Source: a virus
Strand: one strand, 5' to 3'
DNA: 54,472 bases
Virus record (IMG/VR): IMGVR_UViG_3300028874_000017
Location: 1-54,472 of that record
Shown here: positions 34,794-41,506 of the stretch, one piece after another
How positions within the stretch are numbered: position 1 is the stretch's first letter
Layout: every line of letters begins with the position of its first letter
Notes under the pieces: model-generated
Databases searched by the model: none
What the model was told of the DNA's origin: nothing
Seen by the model: the letters and a program-made list of their open reading frames with translations, nothing else
Program-made: the position numbers and the translations under genes

Positions 34794-35018
34794 TCACACA
34801 GCGGGGTCGTCGAACTCATGGGTCACTACATGGCAAATCATGGCCGGCAGATAGCTAGACACCAGAACCTGAAACAATTCCGCGTCCTGTTTGCGCACAA
34901 AGCGTATCGCTTTTTGCGGGCTGGCCGTCCAGTACGGCATGCCGCGGCCAAGCGTCCTTTCAAGCAGCGCGACATAAAAGGGCTGCGTTTGCGGGCTCTC
35001 CAGCAGATAGCAGATCAT
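34794..35018 (-). CDS. Small hypothetical protein
   Basis: 74 residues from ATG 35018, which shares bases with the stop of the DUF3307-like gene (TGATG). Begins MICYLLESPQTQPFYVALLE and includes 'ASPQKAIRFVRKQDAELF'. It reads like a compact alpha/beta domain of the kind often seen in phage accessory genes. No function. Confidence 0.55.
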   Translation of the reverse strand: MICYLLESPQTQPFYVALLERTLGRGMPYWTASPQKAIRFVRKQDAELFQVLVSSYLPAMICHVVTHEFDDPAV

Positions 35019-35455
35019 CAGAAAAGCCCCATATGGATGCCGGAATAATAGGCAATCAGCACATAGCACACCTTGCATGCGACGTGCGCCAGCTGGTCGA
35101 AGTTGTAGGCGAAGCGCAGGCAGGCTTCACACTGGCACGGTGTCCGGGCGCACGCGCCATCCATGCCTGAAAGCTGGAATCCTCCAGCCGACTTGCAGTA
35201 GTCAATGGCAAAGTGCAGCACCAGCTCAGCCAGCGCAAAGCCCATGCAGCCGGTCACCAGGTAGACGAAACCTGCCTGAATGAAGGCGTGAGCGAACAGC
35301 GCCTGATACCAGGGGACACCGGGCACACCACCACCGACAGCATAATCAGGAAGCGTCCGGGTATTATGGTTTTTCGCCTTCGCCAGAAAATCACCCTGAA
35401 GCGGGTAGTCGGCCAGGTAGTGCACGAACAGCAGCAGGAACAGGATGGTAAGCAT
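35018..35455 (-). CDS. DUF3307-like membrane protein
   Basis: 145 residues. The opening LLFVHYLADYPLQGDFLAKA (H-x3-D-x-P-L-Q) and later HAFIQAG and LELVLHFAIDY-type helices match DUF3307 proteins, multi-pass membrane proteins of unknown role found in phages and bacteria. Three to four hydrophobic segments are visible. A cysteine-rich loop (CARTPCQCEAC) near residues 102-112 is unusual. Start two bases downstream of the alpha-CTD-like gene's stop. Confidence 0.7.
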   Translation of the reverse strand: MLTILFLLLFVHYLADYPLQGDFLAKAKNHNTRTLPDYAVGGGVPGVPWYQALFAHAFIQAGFVYLVTGCMGFALAELVLHFAIDYCKSAGGFQLSGMDGACARTPCQCEACLRFAYNFDQLAHVACKVCYVLIAYYSGIHMGLF

Positions 35456-35456
35456 T

Positions 35457-35870
35457 TCAAGCCCTCTCTTTCTGGTTGTTTTTGATGGTAGTGGTCAGGG
35501 TAGCAATCTGCTGGCGGGAAACTTCCAGCGCACGCAGCAGGCGCTTGTTGTCTTCCTCCAGGTCTGCATTTTTCTCACGCAGGGCCCGCAGGTCTTCGGC
35601 GAGATCCGCCGTGTGCTTTATCAGGTGGTCAGCGCGGCTCACGCGCATGGGGCGGCTGGTTTCCGTTTTGAGCTGGAACCCGCGCGCCTCTATCGCTTCC
35701 TCCACCGACTTCAGGGAAGTATTGCCGAATTCCGATACACCGGCCAGCAACTGGGTCGGCGTGTAGTGCAGCAGGTCGGCCACCGTCCTGATATTGGCGA
35801 CCGCCAGTGCATTGCGCGCTCGGTTGGTAATGGGGAGCTCGCTGATTGTGATCAGGGCTGCGTCAGTCAT
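35457..35870 (-). CDS. RNA polymerase alpha-CTD-like protein with C-terminal coiled coil
   Basis: 137 residues. Residues 12-67 align without gaps for 24 residues to the E. coli RNA polymerase alpha C-terminal domain: ITNRARNALAVANIRTVADL against [20 protein letters not shown]. DNA-contacting R265 and N268 correspond to R17 and N20; G296 and S299 to G49 and S52 (K298 is Thr). Residues 80-135 form a long coiled coil. There is no alpha-NTD, so it cannot assemble as a normal alpha subunit. It may bind UP-element-like DNA or compete with or recruit host polymerase; that role is inferred. Confidence 0.7.
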   Translation of the reverse strand: MTDAALITISELPITNRARNALAVANIRTVADLLHYTPTQLLAGVSEFGNTSLKSVEEAIEARGFQLKTETSRPMRVSRADHLIKHTADLAEDLRALREKNADLEEDNKRLLRALEVSRQQIATLTTTIKNNQKERA

Positions 35871-36036
35871 CAGCTTTCACCTGCAATGCGATGCCGTGCA
35901 TGTCGATGGTTTCGGCCTCGCGGCCGTCCTTGGTAATGGCGTGGTCGTAGCCGGCCGCCAGCAGCCCGCGCTTGATTTCAGCGTAGGCCTCGGGGCTGAC
36001 CTCGAGCACGGCGTAGGTGTGAGTAGTGCGGGTCAT
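35863..36036 (-). CDS. Small hypothetical protein (57 aa)
   Basis: A short gene, ATG 36036, overlapping the upstream stop (ATGA) and the downstream start by eight bases. The protein MTRTTHTYAVLEVSPEAYAE... has a beta-alpha-beta pattern with 'DMHGIALQVKADD' at the end. The same style of 'YAVLEVSxxxYxEI...L...GY...' protein is common in phages and of unknown function. Confidence 0.6.
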   Translation of the reverse strand: MTRTTHTYAVLEVSPEAYAEIKRGLLAAGYDHAITKDGREAETIDMHGIALQVKADD

Positions 36037-36269
36037 GTTGCCTCGATAATCAGGTCGGCAATGCGCACCGCATGATCTATATCAGTTTTATCAATCAATC
36101 TAGGCGTATAGTCGTCAGCTGCTGCCATCCCTGCTATCAACTGCGTCACAATCATGCGACGGCTGATAGCATTGATGCCTTCAGTAATGAGATGGATTTC
36201 CTCTGGCGCCAAATCGTTGGTGCCATCACGATAGGTGGCAACTGCCGCTATCAGTTCTTTGATATTCAT
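36033..36269 (-). CDS. Small hypothetical protein
   Basis: 78 residues from ATG 36269 (MNIKELIAAVATYRDGTNDL...), preceded by AGGATGG at suitable spacing. Helical, acidic, with DDYTPRLIDKTDIDHAVRIA near the end. Overlaps the next gene by four bases. No family recognised. Confidence 0.5.
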   Translation of the reverse strand: MNIKELIAAVATYRDGTNDLAPEEIHLITEGINAISRRMIVTQLIAGMAAADDYTPRLIDKTDIDHAVRIADLIIEAT

Positions 36270-36271
36270 GA

Positions 36272-36502
36272 TCAGTACCATCCTATGCGAATGTGGAGTT
36301 TCCAGATTTTAAAGCCGCGGTCAGTGTTTACCAGCTTGCCCATGATGCGGCGCACCACTTCCCAGCGCAGGTATTCCCAGCCGCGCGTGGTGATGACGGT
36401 CTGAATCGGATTGGCAGGTGCAGGGCTTCCGACGAGAGAAACCAACTCCACAGGCGGCGGGTCTTTTTTAATGTCCATACTCAAATCCTCAAATAAAGCC
36501 AT
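36272..36502 (-). CDS. Small hypothetical protein
   Basis: 76 residues; ATG at 36502 shares the A of the methyltransferase stop (TGATG). Begins MALFEDLSMDIKKDPPPVEL and contains 'TTRGWEYLRWEVVRRIMGKL', a basic aromatic helix. Function unknown; coupling suggests production with the methyltransferase. Confidence 0.5.
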   Translation of the reverse strand: MALFEDLSMDIKKDPPPVELVSLVGSPAPANPIQTVITTRGWEYLRWEVVRRIMGKLVNTDRGFKIWKLHIRIGWY

Positions 36503-37668
36503 CAAAACAAACTCCCCTGCGCATTCTCGGCCAGCCAGTTATACCACCCGAACTTCACCCGACCGACAGCCACCAGGAAGTATTCTTTCTCCAATTCCAT
36601 GCCGATGAACCGAAACCCCTCGAGCATGGCCGCTTTGCCGGTACTCCCGCTGCCTGCGTACGGGTCCAGCACCAGGCCGCCCGGTGGCGTTACCAGCCGG
36701 CACAGCCAGCGCATGAGACTGGTCGGCTTGACAGTGGGGTGGATGTTCGCGCGCATCTTCACGGTATTCATGCCCGACAGGCCGGCGTGCTCGATGTTAC
36801 CGCGGGCCACTTCCGCCTGGGCCTGATTACCGTAGGCCAGCGGCCGGCGCATGAACAGCTCGAGCCCTTCCTCGCGGTCCATCACGCTGGCCTTGGCTGC
36901 GTAGAAAAAGCGTGCAGCATTACCTCGCTCATCATGCGGAGTGAAATTTGCGTCTTCGTCTCCAGCAAAAGCACCATAGGTATTGCGGTGCTTATCTGAA
37001 TTTCTAGTATTCAACTGCCCAGCCTGCCCAGCCTCGTCCGGGAAGTGCGCCACCACCTCGTCACTGCCATCATGAACCAGGTTTGCCGGCCAGCGGCCAG
37101 CCTCGGCGCCCACGCGCAGGGCCTCGCCATTGGTTTCGATGCGGCATCCGCCGATATTCAGGGCGCCGGTGCCATGCTCCATCCAGTTTTCAGCAATGGT
37201 CCCGATCAAGGGCTTGCGCGCCATGGTAATCGGCTCCATGGCTGGCTTCAGCGCAGTACCCCAGTCCTCCAGGTGCTGGCGGTCGGCATAGTCCACCTTG
37301 GCGCCCAAGGCGGCCGACAGGTTGACGGACTTCGGGAAGCCGCTCCCGTATACCCAGGCAATCATGTCGCGGATCTCGAAACCAGCATCCTCGATGTTGC
37401 AGGTCATGCGGTGCTGGGTCCGCGTGCCGGCGAAGCACAACAGGTATCCGCCCGGCTTCAGTACCCGCAGGCACTCCGCCCAGACCTCTACCGCAGGGAC
37501 GGCGTAATCCCACTTGCGGCCCATGAAGCGCAGGCCGTAGGGCGGGTCCACTACGATGCTGTCGACGTGATTATCCGGCATGTTGCGCAGCGCCAGCAGG
37601 CAATCGGTCTGCAGCAGCGTGGCGCGGTCGCTGATAAACTGGCTGTCAGTGTCTGTTGTAATTTTCAC
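36502..37668 (-). CDS. DNA methyltransferase (N4/N6 type, DPPY first)
   Basis: 388 residues. Catalytic motif IV DPPYG is at residues 41-45 and the SAM-binding motif DPYAGSGSTG at about 335-344, the beta-class order (IV before I) of N6-adenine or N4-cytosine methyltransferases. The region between (about 150-280) is long and would hold the target-recognition domain. No restriction partner is adjacent, so it is an orphan enzyme, most likely protecting phage DNA or regulating expression. The specificity cannot be read from sequence. It overlaps its upstream neighbour by four bases. Confidence 0.85.
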   Translation of the reverse strand: MKITTDTDSQFISDRATLLQTDCLLALRNMPDNHVDSIVVDPPYGLRFMGRKWDYAVPAVEVWAECLRVLKPGGYLLCFAGTRTQHRMTCNIEDAGFEIRDMIAWVYGSGFPKSVNLSAALGAKVDYADRQHLEDWGTALKPAMEPITMARKPLIGTIAENWMEHGTGALNIGGCRIETNGEALRVGAEAGRWPANLVHDGSDEVVAHFPDEAGQAGQLNTRNSDKHRNTYGAFAGDEDANFTPHDERGNAARFFYAAKASVMDREEGLELFMRRPLAYGNQAQAEVARGNIEHAGLSGMNTVKMRANIHPTVKPTSLMRWLCRLVTPPGGLVLDPYAGSGSTGKAAMLEGFRFIGMELEKEYFLVAVGRVKFGWYNWLAENAQGSLF

Positions 37669-38219
37669 CGGTACTCTCTCAGCTTTTCCACCATCTGCCG
37701 CAGCAGATCGGGCAGGATGACCTTCACGATGTCGTCATGGTGTTTCAGGTCGAAGGCGGCCTGATCGAAATAGGCAGATACCTGCCCTTCGCCATAGCGC
37801 ATGAGCAAGTTTCTGCCTAAACAATTTTTTGACGGCAAAAATTTAACCGAAAGCCGCTCCAGCATTTCGACCTTAACGGTCAGGCCAGGCTCATGCAGCG
37901 GATCTGACGTGGAAGTGAACCTTTGTTCAATGCCAAAAGGTACACCGATTTGTATGCGCTCAGGCGGTTTGGTGCCTACCGGAGCCATGTCAATAGGGTC
38001 TTGCAGAGCGCTGAAGCGGCCAAACACATGGAGGGCCTGGTCCACCCGGCTCTCTAAGTGAAACAGCTTGCTGCGCAGGTAGCATGCCAGCTCCCGGTTT
38101 GCCTTGTCGCTGGCGCGGTAGCGCTGGAGCTCATCCCATAGCTTGCGGTTTGTCGCCTCTTGGCGAAGCACGGATATGATCATGCCCGGCGCAGGCCGGC
38201 ACAGTTTGCGCTTTTTCAT
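37665..38219 (-). CDS. Hypothetical protein
   Basis: 184 residues from ATG 38219 (MKKRKLCRPAPGMIISVLRQ), supported by the four-base overlap with the upstream gene. Residues 20-60 form a helical region (ATNRKLWDELQRYRASDKAN), while the rest is beta-rich with a 'QIGVPFGIEQRF' stretch. The region 37800-37870 is more AT-rich than its surroundings. No family recognised. Confidence 0.55.
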   Translation of the reverse strand: MKKRKLCRPAPGMIISVLRQEATNRKLWDELQRYRASDKANRELACYLRSKLFHLESRVDQALHVFGRFSALQDPIDMAPVGTKPPERIQIGVPFGIEQRFTSTSDPLHEPGLTVKVEMLERLSVKFLPSKNCLGRNLLMRYGEGQVSAYFDQAAFDLKHHDDIVKVILPDLLRQMVEKLREYR

Positions 38220-38503
38220 ACCAAGGGAACCCTCACATCCGCCAGCAACATCAGCTCGCCCGAAAACGTCACCTTGACGCAATCGCATACCAGGTCGGCC
38301 AGTTCGCCAACCATGGCAATGGATAACCCTGGGGTGGCTCCCTTTGCCTGACGAGGGACGCTGCCGAACTTCCAGCCGGCGCCATTGATGTTCACCCCCA
38401 CCCCCGCCTCCAGGCTGAAGCAAACCTCCATGGTCTTTACAGGCTGGAATGGCACGCCATTGACCGAGACACTGCCCTCGTATTTGAATTTCACCTTAAA
38501 CAT
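38216..38503 (-). CDS. Small beta-rich hypothetical protein
   Basis: 95 residues (MFKVKFKYEGSVSVNGVPFQ...). Strongly alternating hydrophobic pattern suggests an all-beta fold; 'SLEAGVGVNINGAGWKFGSV' is in the centre. Overlaps the next gene's start by four bases and the preceding short gene by eight. Function unknown. Confidence 0.55.
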   Translation of the reverse strand: MFKVKFKYEGSVSVNGVPFQPVKTMEVCFSLEAGVGVNINGAGWKFGSVPRQAKGATPGLSIAMVGELADLVCDCVKVTFSGELMLLADVRVPLV

Positions 38504-38657
38504 GGTTCAGGGCATCCGCAAAATGGTGGAGGGCGGCCGCAATGATAAACACCACCAGCGCCCAGCGCATGGCGTCACGGACGATGCGCTGGCGATGGTA
38601 GGTGCGCACGCGCTGTTCAAACTCTGGATCTGTAAGACCGGGAAGGGTGGCTTTCAT
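38496..38657 (-). CDS. Small single-pass membrane protein (53 aa)
   Basis: A short gene with ATG 38657 overlapping the upstream stop (ATGA). The protein MKATLPGLTDPEFEQRVRTY... has a charged N-terminal helix followed by a membrane segment (WALVVFIIAAALHHF, residues about 32-46). Small membrane proteins of this kind occur in many phages; no function can be assigned. Confidence 0.6.
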   Translation of the reverse strand: MKATLPGLTDPEFEQRVRTYHRQRIVRDAMRWALVVFIIAAALHHFADALNHV

Positions 38658-39061
38658 GCTGGTTGCATCCTCGAAAAATGCGCCATCAGTGCGGCGCAGA
38701 AGCGTGTTGTTGTTGTGATTCTATGCATTGCATCGTTGTAGCCGATAGGGCGGCCATCTTCCCGCATGGGCTTCATGGCATTGGCCAATAACTCACGATT
38801 GATGATGACCGACTGCAAATCCATCAAGTGGCGACCGTCGGGGCGGAGCATTGGCGCCTTGATGCACGTCACCAACACATCGACCACGGCGGTCGAATCC
38901 CATGGGTTTTGCACGTTCACAGAAAACGACGAGAAGGCGGCCAGTGTCTTCAGCACGAACTGGTGCCCATCGCAAGGGAAGTAGGGCGGCATAATGTCGA
39001 GCACGGTCACCGGCTCCAGATCAGCTCTAGGGGTGCGCTCCAAAAACACCATCACGGCCAT
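38654..39061 (-). CDS. Hypothetical protein
   Basis: 135 residues (MAVMVFLERTPRADLEPVTV...). Alpha/beta character; 'MPPYFPCDGHQFVLKTLAAF' and 'MHRITTTTRFCAALMAHFSR'. No recognisable motif. Overlaps the short membrane protein gene by four bases; three bases separate it from the upstream gene. Confidence 0.5.
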   Translation of the reverse strand: MAVMVFLERTPRADLEPVTVLDIMPPYFPCDGHQFVLKTLAAFSSFSVNVQNPWDSTAVVDVLVTCIKAPMLRPDGRHLMDLQSVIINRELLANAMKPMREDGRPIGYNDAMHRITTTTRFCAALMAHFSRMQPA

Positions 39062-39064
39062 GGC

Positions 39065-39514
39065 TCAATGCCCCAGGTGTGCGGCTGCCCACATGGCAGC
39101 GCCAGCAACGGTGATGATCATCATGACCGACAGCCACAGATGGTGGTCCACCCGGCGCAGCAGGGCGCGGGCATCCATCAGGTCGGCATCACGGTCCACA
39201 TGGGCGTTGAGCTCACGCACCTGAGCCTGAAGCATACGGATGGAGGTGCCCGCGTAGGCCATCACAGCCGGCGCTCCACCGCGGGCATAGACCACTTCGC
39301 CGCCGGTGATGGTGGCAAGGTAGCGGGCCTGCTCGCCGACAGCAGCCAACTCGTCGCCCAGCTTGCAGATAGCGCTGTCCGAATCCTGAATGGTCTGGAT
39401 GGCCGCCTTACAGATACTGGCGTCGGTGTTGCTGATTGGGTCCATGCCCAACACCGACGCCAGCGAATCAATATGGTCCCATACCGGCGCCTGCTGGCCC
39501 TTCGTATCGCTCAT
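39065..39514 (-). CDS. Hypothetical protein with C-terminal membrane anchor
   Basis: 149 residues (MSDTKGQQAPVWDHIDSLAS...). The body is helical with a coiled-coil-like QAQVRELNAHVDRDADLMDA; the C-terminus (WLSVMMIITVAGAAMWAAAH) would span the membrane once. It begins a leftward group whose upstream gap contains a TCAAATTTGA motif. Function unknown. Confidence 0.55.
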   Translation of the reverse strand: MSDTKGQQAPVWDHIDSLASVLGMDPISNTDASICKAAIQTIQDSDSAICKLGDELAAVGEQARYLATITGGEVVYARGGAPAVMAYAGTSIRMLQAQVRELNAHVDRDADLMDARALLRRVDHHLWLSVMMIITVAGAAMWAAAHLGH

Positions 39515-39535
39515 CTCGTGCCCCTGAATACATAA

Positions 39536-39545
39536 TCAAATTTGA
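39536..39545. promoter_or_regulatory. Palindromic motif site 3 (TCAAATTTGA)
   Basis: On the minus strand TTTACTCAAATTTGATTATG, 22 bases upstream of the ATG at 39514. The eight bases before and after the core resemble site 1 (TTTACTCAAATTTGATAAAG). Confidence 0.5.
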
Positions 39546-39559
39546 GTAAAGACTACCAG

Positions 39560-39853
39560 CTACCGCACCTGCTCCGCAATGACCTCAGCGGGGAAATCTG
39601 GACTTTTTGCATAATTGCGAGCGCAGCGCAAAATCTGGACGGGGGCCGGCCGCGGCAGATCGGCGTCGGCGCGGTTCTCCTTCTTGGGCTTGGGTGGCGT
39701 CAGCAGGGCCCCGCAGGCACACAGGCTGTCCACGCTGGAGCCCTTGCCAGCCCTGGCGCCGCAGTCTGCGCAGCGGTGCTCCGTGGTGGTGGTGTTGTAC
39801 AGGATACGGCCGAAGCACTGGCGGCACACATGGTCGAGCAGTTCCCAACTCAT
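39560..39853 (-). CDS. Zinc-ribbon-type small protein
   Basis: 97 residues from ATG 39853, coupled to the preceding gene (ATGA). Six cysteines in 'CRQCFGRILY', 'HRCADCGARAGKG' and 'SLCACGALL' would form zinc ribbons. The lysine/proline-rich middle suggests nucleic-acid binding. Function unknown. Confidence 0.6.
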   Translation of the reverse strand: MSWELLDHVCRQCFGRILYNTTTTEHRCADCGARAGKGSSVDSLCACGALLTPPKPKKENRADADLPRPAPVQILRCARNYAKSPDFPAEVIAEQVR

Positions 39854-40515
39854 AGCCCCAGCTCCAATTGCGTGCGTGCGATTTGCGATTTGCGAGAGTT
39901 GCGACGTATTTGCAATTTGCGTGCGATATTTGCGAGAGAGTTGCTGGGCTGGCCATAATCTAGCTGGAGCTGCCTTGCTTGGTAGGGGGTGGGTTTGTGC
40001 CCCAACCACCCGAACACGGCCCCAGGCTGGCGCTTGATGGCGGTCAGGATGGCCTCCATGGTGTCAACCGCACGGGGCACTGTAAATTCTATGGTCTTGG
40101 GCTCACCATCCAGGTCCAGCAGGTGCAGGATGACGGGATGCAGCGGGCGGATCTTCCCTGGCAGTTTGCCTCGGGAGTTATGACCATGGGCAAGTTCAAG
40201 CTCCCGGTTATAACAGCTCACGCATATAGATCCGTTCAAAAGTCGCGGGGGTGTGCGATGGCAACGTGAGCACGCCTTACTTGCAGCCGTATTCTTCGAT
40301 GCGCCTATCGAAACCCCACAATGCGCCGCACCGATCACACACCGATTGCAGGGGTGCAGCCGATCATCGACCTCAGTGGCCTTACGCCCGGCCTGGTACA
40401 TCGTTTTACAGGAATCGAGGGACAAACTGGCGCGGTGCTTATCGCACCGGAAAAAGACCTTACCTGGCAACTCCGGCATGGAGAAATACTCCACCCCTGA
40501 CGCTGGACCTTGCAT
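39850..40515 (-). CDS. Zinc-binding hypothetical protein, first gene left of the GGTAACC array
   Basis: 221 residues. Several cysteine pairs (FRCDKHRASLSL, LHPCNRCVIG, KACSRCHR, SICVSCYNRE) indicate two zinc centres within residues 20-110. The C-terminus has NIARKLQIRRNSRKSQIART, a basic helical tail, encoded by repeats of ATTTGCG/CGCAAAT (39865-39950). It is the first leftward gene beside the putative origin, so it could be an early regulator or a DNA-binding protein. Confidence 0.6.
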   Translation of the reverse strand: MQGPASGVEYFSMPELPGKVFFRCDKHRASLSLDSCKTMYQAGRKATEVDDRLHPCNRCVIGAAHCGVSIGASKNTAASKACSRCHRTPPRLLNGSICVSCYNRELELAHGHNSRGKLPGKIRPLHPVILHLLDLDGEPKTIEFTVPRAVDTMEAILTAIKRQPGAVFGWLGHKPTPYQARQLQLDYGQPSNSLANIARKLQIRRNSRKSQIARTQLELGL

Positions 40516-40552
40516 GGATTTGCTCTTTTAAGATCACCCGGCCGTTATTCTT

Positions 40553-40580
40553 GAGCAGGCCCTGGCCGGTGGCCCTGCTC
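40553..40580. other. Hairpin GAGCAGG/CCTGCTC upstream of the leftward operon
   Basis: A 7-bp stem with a GC-rich loop (CCCTGGCCGGTGGC), 40 bases upstream of the ATG at 40515. No T-run follows, so it is not a classic terminator. Confidence 0.35.
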
Positions 40581-40721
40581 GATGTATGCAAATATCCCTG
40601 AAACCCAGCGTTTGCGCAATATCTGGTAATAAAAACTGCATTTTATACCGTTCGTCGGCTCATTTTTCGCTCCGTGGAACCGTGGAACCAAAAACTTCGA
40701 TTTATTCTTTGAAATCAACGC

Positions 40722-41138
40722 GGTAACCTGGTAACCCAAAGGTAACCTTTAAAAGTTACCGCTAAACCATTGATTCATATCCCTTTATATATAGGTAACC
40801 AAGGTAACCAAGATATATAAGTATAAGAGAGAAAAATACAGGGAAATATATATATACATGATCTTATACATGGGGTGTATTTTCTCTATAATATAGTGTT
40901 TTCCGGGTTACCCGGTTACCTCACCAAAAAAACGTCACTTTCCTTATGTATTTCATCAGCTTGCGCGGGAACCTTAAAGGTAACCTAGAAAGCGATTTTG
41001 GTTACCTCAGTTACCCCTGAAAACAGGGTCATGCAGACAAGAAAATACACAGGTAACCTATGTGGGTATTAAGGTTACCTCAAGGTTACCGATAAGGCAT
41101 TGATATATATGGAATTGTGCTTTTTTTTAGCGGTAACC
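40722..41138. repeat. Array of 13 GGTAACC/GGTTACC sites (candidate origin or operator array)
   Basis: Perfect copies of GGTAACC at 40722, 40730, 40741, 40794, 40803, 40979, 41052, 41132, and of the reverse complement GGTTACC at 40906, 40914, 41000, 41073, 41084; partial copies (GTTACC) at 40755 and 41010. Chance expectation for this 7-mer on both strands in about 420 bases is about 0.05. The interval is AT-rich, with stretches such as TTTATATATAGG and AATATATATATACATG. It lies where leftward and rightward transcription diverge. Nothing here looks coding. Likely binding sites for a phage replication initiator or repressor. Confidence 0.8.
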
Positions 41139-41190
41139 CAAAAAACACCAGTCACATGCGCGCGCGTAGCATGTAGCGTGCCAATAAAAG

Positions 41191-41199
41191 TTATCCACA
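41191..41199 (+). promoter_or_regulatory. Perfect DnaA box TTATCCACA at the array edge
   Basis: TTATCCACA lies 53 bases right of the last GGTAACC copy and immediately before the AGGAGG ribosome-binding site of the 41215 gene. A second copy at 15778 lies inside a coding gene, so a single box could be chance; its location beside the repeat array makes an origin more likely. Confidence 0.5.
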
Positions 41200-41214
41200 G
41201 GAGGAAAAACAGCC

Positions 41215-41403
41215 ATGCCAGACGCCACACCAAAGATTGACCGCCGCACCCTCCGGGAGCGAGCAGGAAAGCCCCGCTGTGTGTATTTGTCCGATCATCA
41301 ATGGGAGATAGCCAAACAGCTCGGGAATGGCAATGCAGCAAAAGGGATTGGTCAGGCGCTAGCAGATGCCGCACTGAACGACGACACCATTGATATCCCC
41401 TGA
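41215..41403 (+). CDS. Small putative DNA-binding protein beside the GGTAACC array
   Basis: 62 residues (MPDATPKIDRRTLRERAGKP...), preceded by AGGAGG. The segment VYLSDHQWEIAKQLGNGNAA then GIGQALADAAL has the form of a short ribbon-helix-helix or CopG-like domain (beta strand, two helices). As the first rightward gene next to the repeat array it is a natural candidate for the factor binding GGTAACC. The assignment is by shape and position. Confidence 0.6.
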   Translation: MPDATPKIDRRTLRERAGKPRCVYLSDHQWEIAKQLGNGNAAKGIGQALADAALNDDTIDIP

Positions 41404-41506
41404 CCATACGGCAAGCATATTAAAAAAAGAGCAAATACCATAGCCGATTGCATTTAATGTGTTTACAATAACTCCGATTGGCGCATGGGGCGCCTGGAGA
41501 GAAAGC

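Noticed and set aside
40553-40580. Hairpin considered as a terminator
   Set aside because: No run of T or A follows on either strand.
40545-40739. Short 64-codon frame on the minus strand beside the GGTAACC array
   Set aside because: No ribosome-binding site, and its first codons are built from the repeated GGTTACC/GGTAACC sites; not supported as a gene.
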